Of a stretch of 64,000 nt of DNA, positions 1-8,704 are shown piece by piece. The DNA lies in assembly GCA_016928395.1 (NCBI GenBank), contig JAFGKV010000147.1, positions 1 through 64,000 on the forward strand, given 5' to 3'. Numbering within the stretch: the stretch's first letter is position 1; every line of letters starts with the position of its first letter. The DNA comes from Candidatus Fermentibacterota bacterium. GTDB lineage: Bacteria > JAFGKV01. The translations under genes were made by a program, and so were the position numbers. A model generated the notes under the pieces. It had not been told where the DNA came from. It saw only the letters and a program-made list of their open reading frames with translations, and made no database searches.

Positions 1-441
1 GCGGCGGTTCCTGATTACCTGTATGCCCAGATGAACTGGTGGGGCGACAGCCCTCCTGACGCGGGGAGCTTCGGCGGCCGTGTCGACCACATCGTCTACG
101 ACCCCTGGTTGAACCAGTCGCTGCTGCGCCCGCAGATACCAGGCAGAGATGCCGAGACGGCTACGCTCTTGGTGTACAAGGGGGATGAGTCACGTGCGCC
201 CGACGGGGAAGTGAGTCTCTCGTATCGCGTCGCGAGGCCAGGGCGTCTCGTCATCCAAGTATGGGACTTGCTGGGGCGCCGAGTGCGGACCCTTGTAGAC
301 CGACAGGTCCAGGAGGGGGGCGGCGTGCTGACCTGGGACGGGCGCGACGAGTCGGGCGTCGCGATGGCGAACGGCTGCTATGTGGGCCGCCTGCGTTGCG
401 GCGACAACACCGCGAGCTGCAGATTCGTGCTTGTCAGGTGA
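1..441 (+). CDS. C-terminal part of a secreted beta-helix protein with FlgD-like domain (5' truncated)
   Basis: The frame is open from the first base, so the gene starts upstream of the window; 146 residues are visible. The segment with 'NWWGDSPPDAGSFGGR' matches the end of the beta-helix protein at 3074-4828 ('NWWGENPPDASSFAGR'), so the two are paralogues. The last ~80 residues form an Ig-like FlgD/type A sorting-like domain ('VWDLLGRRVRTLVD', 'LTWDGRDESGVAMANGCYVGR'), usual at the end of exported proteins in these lineages. The role is unknown; a cell-surface or secreted beta-solenoid is likely. A small secreted protein follows 11 bases after the stop codon, the same pairing seen at 3074-5383. 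Confidence 0.8.
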   Translation, partial: AAVPDYLYAQMNWWGDSPPDAGSFGGRVDHIVYDPWLNQSLLRPQIPGRDAETATLLVYKGDESRAPDGEVSLSYRVARPGRLVIQVWDLLGRRVRTLVDRQVQEGGGVLTWDGRDESGVAMANGCYVGRLRCGDNTASCRFVLVR

Positions 442-452
442 GGAGGTGAGTG

Positions 453-1028
453 ATGAAACGCATTGTGGTGTTCTTGAGCGTGGTGGCGGTCGTCACCGTC
501 TCCGCGGCGTCACTGGAGACGGTGACGCTGTATCCATCCCAATCCGCGAGTGTTGCCGGCGATTCGGACGGGCTTCCGGATGCCAGGGTGCTTATGCAAT
601 TCGACCTTGCCTCGCTGCCCAAGGGTGCGATCGTCGAGTTCGCGGGCTTGAGGCTGACGGATGGGGTGACCGTTGCCTGGGAGAGCGACTTCGTGCCGGT
701 CATCGTGGGCGCGCTGACCTCGGGCTGGGATGAATCGGCCTCGTGGCACGGCCCGGCGGAAGGCGAATCGTGGCAGAGCCCAGGCGGAGACTGGGATGCG
801 AAGCACACCGCTTACCGCGTGCTGGTGACAAAGGCGCGGGTGCCTGCCCCGTTCTGGATGACCGAGATTGTGACCGCGTGGCTGAACGGAGACGTGCCGA
901 ACCATGGACTCGTCGCGATGCTGGAAGAGGGAGCGGATCTCGCGGATGTAGCACCGAACTTCAACGCGGAGACGTTGAAGCCATCCCTCGAGATCCGCTA
1001 CCTCCTTCCACAGACTGATCAGCGCTAA
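453..1028 (+). CDS. small secreted protein, DNRLRE-like
   Basis: The 191-residue product starts with a signal peptide ('MKRIVVFLSVVAVVTVSA'). ATG at 453 is preferred because AGGAGG at 441-446 lies six bases upstream; the in-frame GTG at 450 is too close. The body ('VLMQFDLASLPKGAIVEFAG', then 'TEIVTAWLNGDVPNHGLV' and 'PSLEIRY' at the end) has the layout of the DNRLRE/CBM96-like beta-sandwich family often found beside surface proteins. It is paralogous to 4847-5383 along its whole length. It probably forms a two-gene unit with the beta-helix gene just upstream. Function is not known; family assignment is by pattern only. Confidence 0.75.
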   Translation: MKRIVVFLSVVAVVTVSAASLETVTLYPSQSASVAGDSDGLPDARVLMQFDLASLPKGAIVEFAGLRLTDGVTVAWESDFVPVIVGALTSGWDESASWHGPAEGESWQSPGGDWDAKHTAYRVLVTKARVPAPFWMTEIVTAWLNGDVPNHGLVAMLEEGADLADVAPNFNAETLKPSLEIRYLLPQTDQR

Positions 1029-1162
1029 GGCAGGCGTCAGATGGCGACAGGCGCGGCGACCGGACGCGGCGCCGCGCCTGCTCGTCGCCGTGTGGCTATG
1101 CTGCCCGCGTGGGGCTGGAGCAGCCCGCGTCACCCGCCGGACCTCACGAAGGGGGAGGCTCT

Positions 1163-2971
1163 ATGATCTGCGTCGTGCTTGTGCTCGTATGCCTCCTTGG
1201 TGGGCCGTGCGGGGCTCACACGTTCTACGTGACGAACACCAGAGATGACTATGACGAGGGCTCGTTCCGGTGGGCGGTGGGCATGTGCGACTGGTATCCC
1301 ATCCTCCCGGATACGGTGCTGTTTGCCATTCCGATGACCGACCCTGGCTACGACCCGGAGACGGGCGTGTGGACCATCGCGTACGACCTGGCCGCGACAA
1401 GCGGCGATCCCTATGCCTTCTGGAAGCCGCACGCGGTGGTGGATGGGTTTTCGCAGCGGGAGTTCATCGGGCATGACACGAATCCCTACGGGCCCGAGAT
1501 CGAACTAAAGGGGCCGTACCAGCAAGGGGTCCCCAATCGTATGGGCGTGGTCATCTACGCCGACGACATCACCATTCGGGGTCTGTGCATCAACGGGTTC
1601 GGGTCAGACAACGTCAGTATCTACAACAAGTCTGACGGAAGCCTCTCGGAACACATTACGATCACGGGGTGCTACATAGGGTGCGACCCGACGGGGAGTC
1701 GCGCGGAGGCGCACAGCCCGTGTGGGATCGACGCCCGCGGCGTCACTGACCTGCGCATTGGCGGAGACGCGCCCGAGGACCGAAACATCCTCTCCGGTTC
1801 GGGAATCGGCGAGCTGGCGATCTCGTACGCGGGGAGCTTCGAGGTTGTGAACAACATCATCGGGTTGGACAGAACCGGTACCGTTGATCTCACGTCGGGA
1901 TCGGGCGCCCATCAACAGTTCTTTCTGGCCGACATATCGTACGATCCGGGCTCCGGAGACCGCGGCATCGTCCGCGGGAACACCATCGCCGGCCGAAAGA
2001 CGCTGAACGTCTGGATCACGCATGTGGCTGTCGACACCGGTGCCATCGTGTTTCGGGACAATCTGATCGGAGTCGGGCTCAACGGGGGCGACCGCGGTCC
2101 GAGAAGAACGAACCTCCACATCAAGGGATCGGGTCTCCGCTTCGAAGGGAATGTGGTTGCCTATGCCCACGCCTGGTACGGCTTCAAAATCTGGGACGAG
2201 ACGAGCGACTTCAACACCATTACCCGCAACTCCGTGTACGGCTGCAACCGTCTGGGCATCCAGCTCAGCAACTGGCCGGCAACGCTCTCCGAGGTTGACT
2301 TCATCGACGGGGTCTACGGCCCGGGGGTCAACGAAGAGATCGACCCGTGCTACTGCGATTCGGTCGTGCAGGGAGCAGGCGAGACCGTTGCTTACATGAC
2401 CTGCATGAGAGACTGCGCCGTGGAGATCTTCATCGGTGATTCGCCCGGAAGTCACTACGAATGCTCCCTCGCCGCCCACGGCGATGTGTACAGCGGCAGG
2501 ACTTACGTGGGCGACGCGGAGGAGATCGCGCCGGGTCCCGTGTTCAGCCAGTACCGCCTCGCCATCTCCCCGCCGCTGCCCCCGGGCACGGTCCTCACCT
2601 CGACTGCCACCAACCGCAACGGCAGCACGTCGGAGTTCGGGTGTTCGTGCGCCGTGCCGATGGCGGGCGAGGCCGAGGCCGGCTGCCGGCCCCCGGCATT
2701 CAAGCTCCTGCGGCCGGCACCGAACCCGTTTTGCGATCGCACCATTCTCTGCTACCATGTTCCCAAGGCGCGGGGTGTTTCCATTTCAGCCTATGACGTG
2801 GCCGGCCGCTGCGTGGCGACCATCGCCGGAGGGCACCATGAGCCCGGCGCGTACGGCCTCGCATGGGAGGGCGCCGATGATCATGGGGCACTGCTACCCG
2901 GAGGGACGTACATGATCCGCATGGTAGCGGATGGCTTCGCCTGCACCCACCCAGTCAGCATCCTGCGATGA
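1163..2971 (+). CDS. secreted right-handed parallel beta-helix protein with FlgD-like C-terminal domain
   Basis: The product has 602 residues. ATG 1163 is chosen because it follows a purine-rich GGGGGAGG and begins a clear signal peptide ('MICVVLVLVCLLGGPCGAHT'); the frame extends to 1109 but without exported character. Residues ~22-40 ('TNTRDDYDEGSFRWAV') match the N-terminal motif of CSLREA-type beta-helix proteins (pattern TNxxDxGxGSLRxAI). The centre has repeats of the type 'ITITGCYIG' and 'VNNIIGLDRTGT', as in pectate-lyase-like solenoids. Residues ~515-602 form a FlgD-like domain ('PAPNPFCDRTILCYHVP', 'AYDVAGRCVATI'). Location is the cell surface or outside; substrate unknown. It is more diverged from the genes at 1 and 3074 than those are from each other. 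Confidence 0.82.
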   Translation: MICVVLVLVCLLGGPCGAHTFYVTNTRDDYDEGSFRWAVGMCDWYPILPDTVLFAIPMTDPGYDPETGVWTIAYDLAATSGDPYAFWKPHAVVDGFSQREFIGHDTNPYGPEIELKGPYQQGVPNRMGVVIYADDITIRGLCINGFGSDNVSIYNKSDGSLSEHITITGCYIGCDPTGSRAEAHSPCGIDARGVTDLRIGGDAPEDRNILSGSGIGELAISYAGSFEVVNNIIGLDRTGTVDLTSGSGAHQQFFLADISYDPGSGDRGIVRGNTIAGRKTLNVWITHVAVDTGAIVFRDNLIGVGLNGGDRGPRRTNLHIKGSGLRFEGNVVAYAHAWYGFKIWDETSDFNTITRNSVYGCNRLGIQLSNWPATLSEVDFIDGVYGPGVNEEIDPCYCDSVVQGAGETVAYMTCMRDCAVEIFIGDSPGSHYECSLAAHGDVYSGRTYVGDAEEIAPGPVFSQYRLAISPPLPPGTVLTSTATNRNGSTSEFGCSCAVPMAGEAEAGCRPPAFKLLRPAPNPFCDRTILCYHVPKARGVSISAYDVAGRCVATIAGGHHEPGAYGLAWEGADDHGALLPGGTYMIRMVADGFACTHPVSILR

Positions 2972-3073
2972 GCCGCTTCACCTGCAAGATTCGAGGGCCG
3001 TCCTGCGTGATGATGCGGCACGTCAATCAGGTTCTCCCTCAATACTGAGTCTCAATCCCAAAGGAGAAAGGCC

Positions 3074-4828
3074 ATGACAAGGCTCGTCTTCGCGGCAGCG
3101 CTGTTCTGCATTCTGGCGCTGCCAGGCTTCGCCGATGTCCATCACGTCTACTGGGACGACTCAATCCAGGACGCCATCGATGCGGCGTCTCCCGGCGACA
3201 CCGTGGTGGTGCATCCCGGCACGTACTATGAGAGCATCACGCTCTCCCACCGGGTGGACGTCTGGTCCACCAACGGAGCTGCCTCCACCACCATCAATGG
3301 CGGCAGCTCGGGACGGACGGTGTACTCGCCCATGACCGCGGACTCGCTTCAGTTCGGAGGACCAAACGCAGGGTTTACCATACGAGGCGGCTCGTTCGCG
3401 GCTGCGCAGTTCGACGGAAGTGATCACGTTCACGTCGAAGATCTTGACGTGTTCATGGGCACGTACAGCCTCGGCCTGTTCGTCTCCGCATGCGCAAGCA
3501 CCTGCGGGTTCCAAGACATCGAAGTGTGCGGCACACCCGGAGCGAATGGTGATGGGATCCTCGTGCTTGGATCTGGGGCGACCTTTGAGGACGTCACGGT
3601 CCATGATGTCCCGTACACCGGCATCTACGTGGACCTCTGCTCCACGAGCAACTCGCCGGACTTTGTTGATGTCACCATCGAGGGCAGTGACGCAGGCTTC
3701 TGGACGTACGAGGCATGGCCGTCGATCACGGGCGGAAGCCACATCAGCAATTGCGACATCGGCGTCGCGGTGCAGGGCTCGCCAGAGTGGCCGTCGATCG
3801 GTCTTGACGGGATCCAGTTCACACAGTGTGAGTACGGCGTCTCGGCCTGGAGCGACCCTGACGGGTATGCCATTCTGAGCATCGAAGGCTGCACCTTCGA
3901 CAGCTGCGGCAATGGGGTCTATCTGGGGGGCTTTGCTGGAATCAGCGCCTGCACGTTCAGCAACCTCACGGATGACGGTATTACCGTGTGGGGCGGCGCC
4001 TCCATCGGCAGCTCAGGCGCCAACACCTTCTACAACATCGACGGCGATGCGATCATCGTCTCAAGCGATGCCTATGCCACCATCGGCGCGAACAACTTCG
4101 ATTATGTCGATGAAACGGCCATCCTGATCCAGAGCGGCGCGGGCGGGACCACCATCGAGTCGTGCGATGCCGATGGATCAGGCGGCTGCTTCGAGGGCAT
4201 CTACACCAGCGAGCCCGGCACGATGGTCACGGTCAGAGATTGCAGGCTGTACAACTACCGGGGGCATGTCTCTCCGTCTCCACGCGGCGCGGCCTCGCGC
4301 GGCAGGACCGCCGATTTCGGCACCCGGGACGACTACGGGAACAATGACTTCCACAGCAACTCGATCGACCTCCAGTACATCAATCGCGATGCCGTCCCTG
4401 ATTCGCTGTATGCGGTGGGGAACTGGTGGGGGGAGAACCCGCCCGACGCCAGCAGCTTCGCGGGCCGGACCGACTACATCGTGTATTCGCCGTACCTGAC
4501 CTCCCAGCCGAGGTTGATGCCTGTGACGGAGCCCGAGGCGGCGCTGCCGGAAGCGGCAAGACTGATCAGCATTCATCCGAGCCCGTCGCGGGGAGACGTG
4601 ACGTTCCGCTATGCGCTTCCCGAGGCGGACCACGTGACCCTGGCAATCCTCGACTTGAGCGGGAGGTTGATCGCAACCCTGGAAGACGGGCCCCGGCCTG
4701 CCGGGTTCCCCTCGGTGGTGTGGGACGGCCATACTTCGATGGGGAATGCGGTAGCCTCAGGCGTGTACCTGTGCCGGATGGCGACGTCGGCGACCGCCGA
4801 CACGTTCCGGTTCGTGCTGGTGCGGTAA
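3074..4828 (+). CDS. secreted beta-helix (NosD-like) protein with FlgD-like C-terminal domain
   Basis: The product has 584 residues, with an AAGGAGAAAGG ribosome-binding region just before ATG 3074 and a signal peptide ('RLVFAAALFCILALPGFA'). Residues 28-60 ('SIQDAIDAASPGDTVVVHPG') match the opening motif of periplasmic copper-binding NosD / parallel beta-helix proteins. Repeats such as 'ISACTFSNLTDDGITVWGG' follow. The C-terminal ~85 residues are a FlgD-like domain ('HPSPSRGDVTFRYALPEADH', 'ILDLSGRLIATLED'). Its C-terminal third is closely similar to the truncated gene at 1-441. The DNRLRE-like gene at 4847 follows after 18 bases, so both pairs share the same order. Confidence 0.82.
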   Translation: MTRLVFAAALFCILALPGFADVHHVYWDDSIQDAIDAASPGDTVVVHPGTYYESITLSHRVDVWSTNGAASTTINGGSSGRTVYSPMTADSLQFGGPNAGFTIRGGSFAAAQFDGSDHVHVEDLDVFMGTYSLGLFVSACASTCGFQDIEVCGTPGANGDGILVLGSGATFEDVTVHDVPYTGIYVDLCSTSNSPDFVDVTIEGSDAGFWTYEAWPSITGGSHISNCDIGVAVQGSPEWPSIGLDGIQFTQCEYGVSAWSDPDGYAILSIEGCTFDSCGNGVYLGGFAGISACTFSNLTDDGITVWGGASIGSSGANTFYNIDGDAIIVSSDAYATIGANNFDYVDETAILIQSGAGGTTIESCDADGSGGCFEGIYTSEPGTMVTVRDCRLYNYRGHVSPSPRGAASRGRTADFGTRDDYGNNDFHSNSIDLQYINRDAVPDSLYAVGNWWGENPPDASSFAGRTDYIVYSPYLTSQPRLMPVTEPEAALPEAARLISIHPSPSRGDVTFRYALPEADHVTLAILDLSGRLIATLEDGPRPAGFPSVVWDGHTSMGNAVASGVYLCRMATSATADTFRFVLVR

Positions 4829-4846
4829 GGGAAGGAAGGTCCTGCA

Positions 4847-5383
4847 ATGGTACGCATATCGCTCATCCTCACGACCACGCTGCTGGCGATGAGTGCCACA
4901 GCATCTCCCATTGAAACCGTCGTGCTCTCTCCCGGCGAGACCGCAGACTTTGACGTTGAGACCGATGGCGTCGCAGATCCGCATGTTGCCATGGCCTTCG
5001 ATCTCACGGGCCTGCCCAAGGATGCAGTCGTCATCCACGCGTTCCTGCGACTCACAGAAGGTGAAGGCATCCCCTGGGATGCAGAGTATGTCCCCGTCAT
5101 CGTGGCGCCGGTGACCCATTCCTGGAATGCCGAGTCCGCCGACGCGGCCTGGGACGAGGCAAGGACATCACGACGCGTGCTCATGCGGCAGGCCGCGACG
5201 CCCGCGAAGTTCATGCTCACCACGATCGTGAAGGAGTGGCTGGCAGGCGCCAGACCCAACCATGGCCTTATGGCCATGCTGGAAGAGGCAGCGGATCTCG
5301 CGGATGTCGCACCGCACTTCAACGCCGAGACGTTGAAGCCAACCCTTGAGATCCGCTACCTCGTGCCTCAGGCTGATCGCTGA
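4847..5383 (+). CDS. small secreted protein, DNRLRE-like (paralogue of 453-1028)
   Basis: The product has 178 residues and begins with a signal peptide ('MVRISLILTTTLLAMSATAS'); GGAAGG lies 8-13 bases upstream of ATG. It is similar to the 453-1028 product along its length: 'ETVVLSPGETADFDVETDGV', 'MAFDLTGLPKDAVV', and an end 'DVAPHFNAETLKPTLEIRYL' that differs from the paralogue at only a few positions. The two downstream halves are much more alike than the N-termini, which suggests a duplication followed by divergence or gene conversion. Probably exported and functionally paired with the beta-helix protein upstream; no activity can be assigned. Confidence 0.75.
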   Translation: MVRISLILTTTLLAMSATASPIETVVLSPGETADFDVETDGVADPHVAMAFDLTGLPKDAVVIHAFLRLTEGEGIPWDAEYVPVIVAPVTHSWNAESADAAWDEARTSRRVLMRQAATPAKFMLTTIVKEWLAGARPNHGLMAMLEEAADLADVAPHFNAETLKPTLEIRYLVPQADR

Positions 5384-5745
5384 GGCGCAGGCAAGATAGC
5401 ACGCAGCGCACCGGGCGCGCAATGTGCCCGCCGCGCCGGGGAGGGGGGGCGTAGAAGGATTGCCCACTGTCCGGGTCAGAACATGCCCCCGCGATCCGAG
5501 CCCAGATCGCGCAGATCATCGACGAGCGAGGCGGACTGCTGCTGCCAACCTGCACATCACCCATTTCTGGCCTACCTCTCTTCCCCGTGACTGCGCCGCG
5601 CCTCGAGGCTGCAGGGGAGGGTGGTTCCGCTCAGTCGGGCACGGAGTCCCGGTAAAGCTCTGCGAGGAACCGTTGCCTCGTAGGGCAAAGCTCTGACTCC
5701 GCCCGCGTCGGGGTCGGTATGGAAACCTCCACAGTCCGCCCTGTC

Positions 5746-5768
5746 ATTGCCCGACTCGATCGGGCAAT
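5746..5768. repeat. REP-like palindrome
   Basis: Arms ATTGCCCG (5746-5753) and CGGGCAAT (5761-5768) surround a 7-base centre. About 30 bases later comes 'GATCACCCGGTCACGCC', which resembles the second palindrome normally found in tandem with the first in known intergenic repeats of this type. Here the second element looks interrupted. Family membership is from memory of the motif and was not searched. Confidence 0.5.
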
Positions 5769-5888
5769 CCAGGCCAAGACATCACGACCGAGTCCTGGAT
5801 CACCCGGTCACGCCACAGCACCCAAAGCGTTGGGTGCGGGGCCACGCCGGGGAATGACATTCGTGCTCGTCATCTTGCCGGCTCGTTC

Positions 5889-5911
5889 CCATGCCCTGCG
5901 GTGGGGCATGG
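5889..5911. repeat. inverted repeat, possible terminator or REP relative
   Basis: CCATGCCC at 5889-5896 pairs with GGGCATGG at 5904-5911 over a 7-base loop. There is no T-run on either side, so a simple intrinsic terminator is not supported. It lies in the convergent gap together with the palindrome at 5746. Confidence 0.4.
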
Positions 5912-6164
5912 ATCCCCCGCGCCCGCGGATGTGCAGCGTGGCTGTAATGCCGCCTCATCTCGGGATGTGAGCTGGCTTTCTCTTGTGTCACTGCATGGGG
6001 CTATGCGGCGGGGAAGAGAACCGCGAGTAGAGTCACGCAGGATTCGATCGAGTAGGCGTCGCTTTCCGGCACCGCGGGTCGCGGAACCCGGGGACCACGA
6101 GGCCCGACAGAGCCGAGTGCGATCTTCTTGCTGCGATCTCTGGGTACCGCCGAGGAGGCGGATG

Positions 6165-6842
6165 TCAGGGTTCGACGACGCGGTCGCCGGGGGAGACGGC
6201 GACCCGGGCGATGCCGGGCAATGCGGTCAGGTCTGCGACCAGGCGATGAGGCGAGGCCCCACGGCGCAGCTCAACGGTGTAGGAGACCTCGATGAGAGTG
6301 CCCTGGCGCTGGGTGTGGAGCCCCGCCAGCGACGCCATACGCCCGTGTTTCCTGATGACCGCCATGGATGCCTCGTGGGACAGCTCGTCCACAGCGGCTG
6401 AAAACGTCAGCGCGACGGTGGACCCGGTTCCTCCTCCAAACCGGATTTGGTGCAGCAGGTAGACGAAAACACCCACCCCCGCGAAGGCCGCGACCACCAA
6501 CATCGTTTGGGTGGTGCCCGCTGCCATGCCGGCGGCCAAGGCCAGGAACACGAAGGCGGTGTCCCTCGTGTCTTTCACCGCAGTTCTGAACCTGATGATC
6601 GAGAGGGCGCCGACCAGGCTGAAGGCCCGGGCGATGCTGTTGCCGATGATCATCATCACCATGGCGGTGACCATGGAGAGCATGGCCAGTGTGTGGAGGA
6701 AGCTCCTGGATGCGCCGGGGCTGTCATTCGTGAAGTAGTAAAGGGCGGCCGTGACCACGCCCAGTAGGAACGCCAGCGCTACCCGTAGGAGGATCAGTTC
6801 CACGGTAAGCTCGCCTGCCTCGATGACGAGGTTCTCGAACAT
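6165..6842 (-). CDS. DUF4956 family membrane protein
   Basis: The product has 225 residues. The N-terminal half carries four likely membrane segments (about residues 15-40, 52-70, 95-112 and 115-130); the conserved block 'SLVGALSIIRFRTAVKDTRD' identifies DUF4956. The C-terminal ~90 residues are soluble. In known genomes DUF4956 genes sit next to VTC-domain genes and often CotH kinases, but their activity is not established. Here it is the last gene of a minus-strand operon and starts 3 bases after the stop codon of the VTC gene, which supports translational coupling. No CotH is seen in the window. Confidence 0.85.
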   Translation of the reverse strand: MFENLVIEAGELTVELILLRVALAFLLGVVTAALYYFTNDSPGASRSFLHTLAMLSMVTAMVMMIIGNSIARAFSLVGALSIIRFRTAVKDTRDTAFVFLALAAGMAAGTTQTMLVVAAFAGVGVFVYLLHQIRFGGGTGSTVALTFSAAVDELSHEASMAVIRKHGRMASLAGLHTQRQGTLIEVSYTVELRRGASPHRLVADLTALPGIARVAVSPGDRVVEP

Positions 6843-6845
6843 ACG

Positions 6846-7628
6846 CTAATGGTCCATTCCGGAGGGATGGGAGGCTTCGGGCACGCCTTGACCACTCCTC
6901 CAACTCTCCAGGCTCAGGCAGTACTTGGAGATGGAGGTTGACATGAGTCCCTCGCTCCGTATCAGGCAGCGCATCCACTGCGGCATGCAGTCACCGAACT
7001 TTAGCTCGAGGATCACGTGGCCATTGGTGCATGGGTGGAGATGGCCCTCCTCGAACAGCGCGTCATAGGTCGGCCAAAGCAGGCTTTGAACTCCGCGGTC
7101 CATGGTGAGGCGAGCCTGGGGATGCCACCGATCCACATAGGCGGTGCGGTCATACGCGACCAGCACCACTGGTTCAAGGCAGAGCTGCCTGGTGAACCAC
7201 ACGAACCGGCCTGCAGCGCGCAACGTTCCCGGCGTCATGCCGTCACCTGGTTGGAGGGGGGGAATTTCCTTGTGCACCAAGGCATGTTTACAGAGATCCG
7301 GGGACAGCGGGGCACGCTCCTTTAGAACCTTGCGGCCGCGCTTGTGCTTGATCTCCAGGAAGAGGCGCTCCGGTATGCCGTCTCGGGCGTACGAGCGCAC
7401 TCTCAGCTTCTTGCGCCGTCTGAGGCCATCCACCTTGTGATGGTAGAAGTCAAACCGGGGAGAGTCGTAGTAGATACTCCGCACGGTGTAGGTGGCCTCG
7501 GCGTGGGAATCGGCATGGGGATCGGGAACCACGAAGGAGCTGATAGCCCGGACGATGCGCCGGGCCTGGTCGCCGTCGATCCAGTACTTGAACTCCTCGC
7601 GCCACCCGGCGATCGTTCGCGACATCAC
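6846..7628 (-). CDS. VTC domain protein, possible polyphosphate polymerase
   Basis: The product has 260 residues. It has the basic and acidic tunnel-strand motifs of the VTC (triphosphate-tunnel) fold: 'FKYWID' near residue 13, 'VRSIYYDSP' near 48, 'RRRKKLRVRSY' near 69, 'FLEIKHKRGRKVLKERA' near 90 and the late 'VILELKFGDCMPQWM' near 202 followed by 'SISKYCLS'. In yeast Vtc4 this fold makes polyphosphate from ATP; bacterial members are usually annotated by similarity only. The key Lys/Arg/Glu positions look intact. The start ATG overlaps the end of the HlyD-like gene by 4 bases (7625-7628), and DUF4956 follows directly. Confidence 0.82.
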   Translation of the reverse strand: MMSRTIAGWREEFKYWIDGDQARRIVRAISSFVVPDPHADSHAEATYTVRSIYYDSPRFDFYHHKVDGLRRRKKLRVRSYARDGIPERLFLEIKHKRGRKVLKERAPLSPDLCKHALVHKEIPPLQPGDGMTPGTLRAAGRFVWFTRQLCLEPVVLVAYDRTAYVDRWHPQARLTMDRGVQSLLWPTYDALFEEGHLHPCTNGHVILELKFGDCMPQWMRCLIRSEGLMSTSISKYCLSLESWRSGQGVPEASHPSGMDH

Positions 7629-8617
7629 GATCCCCCGCTACGGATTGCAGCCCGTACCGTCATCCCCGGCCGCATGTCGAGTCCAGCATTGGGGATGGCT
7701 GCGTATGCAGCCACGGAGACGGTTGCTCCCACCACCGAAGCGCTCTGAGCCAGGCGGACGATCCTGCCGGCAGCATCGGTCCCGGCCTGGCTCGTGACCT
7801 CCACTAAGTCGCCAGTCCGAACCTTTCCCAGTGTCTTCTGGTCAAGAGGCAAGGCGACCAGGATCGTATCGATCTTCTGAAGGACGATGAGACACTCGGG
7901 CCGAAGATCGCCAACGACTGCATCCATCGGCGCCGCAACCAGGGTCGTCTCGGCCCGCGCGTGCGCCTGGGCTGACTCGGCCTCCAAGGCCGCGATTTCG
8001 GCCCGGAGGGCTTCCCGGTCTTCGGGCCTGGCCCCGGCTCGGGTCAGTTCAGCCTTCGCCAGGGCCGCCGCATAATCCGCGGCGGCAACCTCCGCCAGAA
8101 CTCTCGCCCGGGCACACTCGTCGGCAGCGACCATCCCGCGGGATGCGAGGGAACACGCCAACGCGGCCTCCGTGGCTGCCCTCGATGCCGTCAGCTCCGC
8201 ACTCCGGGCGGTGGCCTCCGCACAGGCCACCTCTTCGGGGCGGGGCCCTGCCTCCAGGAGCCTCAGCCTGGCGCGGGCGCCCTCCAGCCGGGCGGAGGAC
8301 GTGGTCGCTCCGTGGATCGCCAGGGGAAACACGACCCGGGCCAGCGGCTGTCCGGTTCTCACCGTATCACCCGTGCACGGCCACCCCACCAGGGACACAG
8401 AGACGGGGTCTCCCCGCAGGGCCTGCCAGCTCCGGGATGCGGACATGACGCCTCCGCGCAGGAGCTGCTCCACCACATAGTCTTCGGTGGCCATGATCAT
8501 CCACTCGGCCTGCGGCATCACGACGCCGCGGATTCGGATGGCCCGTCCGTCCAGCTGATGGGCTCCGGCCACGGCCACGGCCACGATCGCTATTGGGAGC
8601 ACGATCCTTGCGGTCAC
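7625..8617 (-). CDS. HlyD-like periplasmic adaptor (membrane fusion) protein
   Basis: The product has 330 residues and starts at GTG 8617 after AGAGGAA. One N-terminal membrane or signal segment ('IVLPIAIVAVAVAGAHQL') is followed by a lipoyl/barrel-type half-motif, a long Ala/Glu/Arg-rich helical hairpin (about residues 105-215), and a C-terminal beta domain ('LDQKTLGKVRTGDLVEV', 'GLDMRPGMTVRAAI'). This is the layout of HlyD/AcrA-type adaptors. No exporter pump (ABC, RND or MFS) lies next to it; its neighbours are a broken MscS channel gene upstream and VTC/DUF4956 downstream. It may serve a novel partner or be an unrelated adaptor; the cargo is unknown. Confidence 0.75.
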   Translation of the reverse strand: MTARIVLPIAIVAVAVAGAHQLDGRAIRIRGVVMPQAEWMIMATEDYVVEQLLRGGVMSASRSWQALRGDPVSVSLVGWPCTGDTVRTGQPLARVVFPLAIHGATTSSARLEGARARLRLLEAGPRPEEVACAEATARSAELTASRAATEAALACSLASRGMVAADECARARVLAEVAAADYAAALAKAELTRAGARPEDREALRAEIAALEAESAQAHARAETTLVAAPMDAVVGDLRPECLIVLQKIDTILVALPLDQKTLGKVRTGDLVEVTSQAGTDAAGRIVRLAQSASVVGATVSVAAYAAIPNAGLDMRPGMTVRAAIRSGGS

Positions 8618-8704
8618 GGGGTTCCTCTCATCAGGGGTTGTCTCTTTGACCCCCCTGGGGAGGAAACGTTTACCCCCGGACTGACGGCAGGGGCTACTCG
8701 TCCG

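Larger units (their letters stand above)
5384..6164. other. 781-base non-coding stretch with REP-like palindromes
   Basis: No convincing gene is seen on either strand. The stretch separates the plus-strand surface-protein genes from the minus-strand DUF4956 operon. It holds two palindromes (5746-5768 and 5889-5911) and a sequence that would translate as 'VIARLDRAIQ', a signature of intergenic repeats that are often mis-called as small hypothetical proteins in proteobacterial genomes. Both flanking genes end in this region, so it is a convergent 3'-3' gap. Confidence 0.6.

Noticed and set aside
1604-2758. 384-codon minus-strand open frame opposite a beta-helix gene
   Set aside because: The plus strand has signal peptide, repeats and a known C-terminal domain; the minus frame shows only low-complexity Arg/Val/Asp composition.
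5719-5970. 83-codon frame beginning 'METSTVRPVIARLDRAIQ'
   Set aside because: It is the translation of a palindromic intergenic repeat, not a protein.
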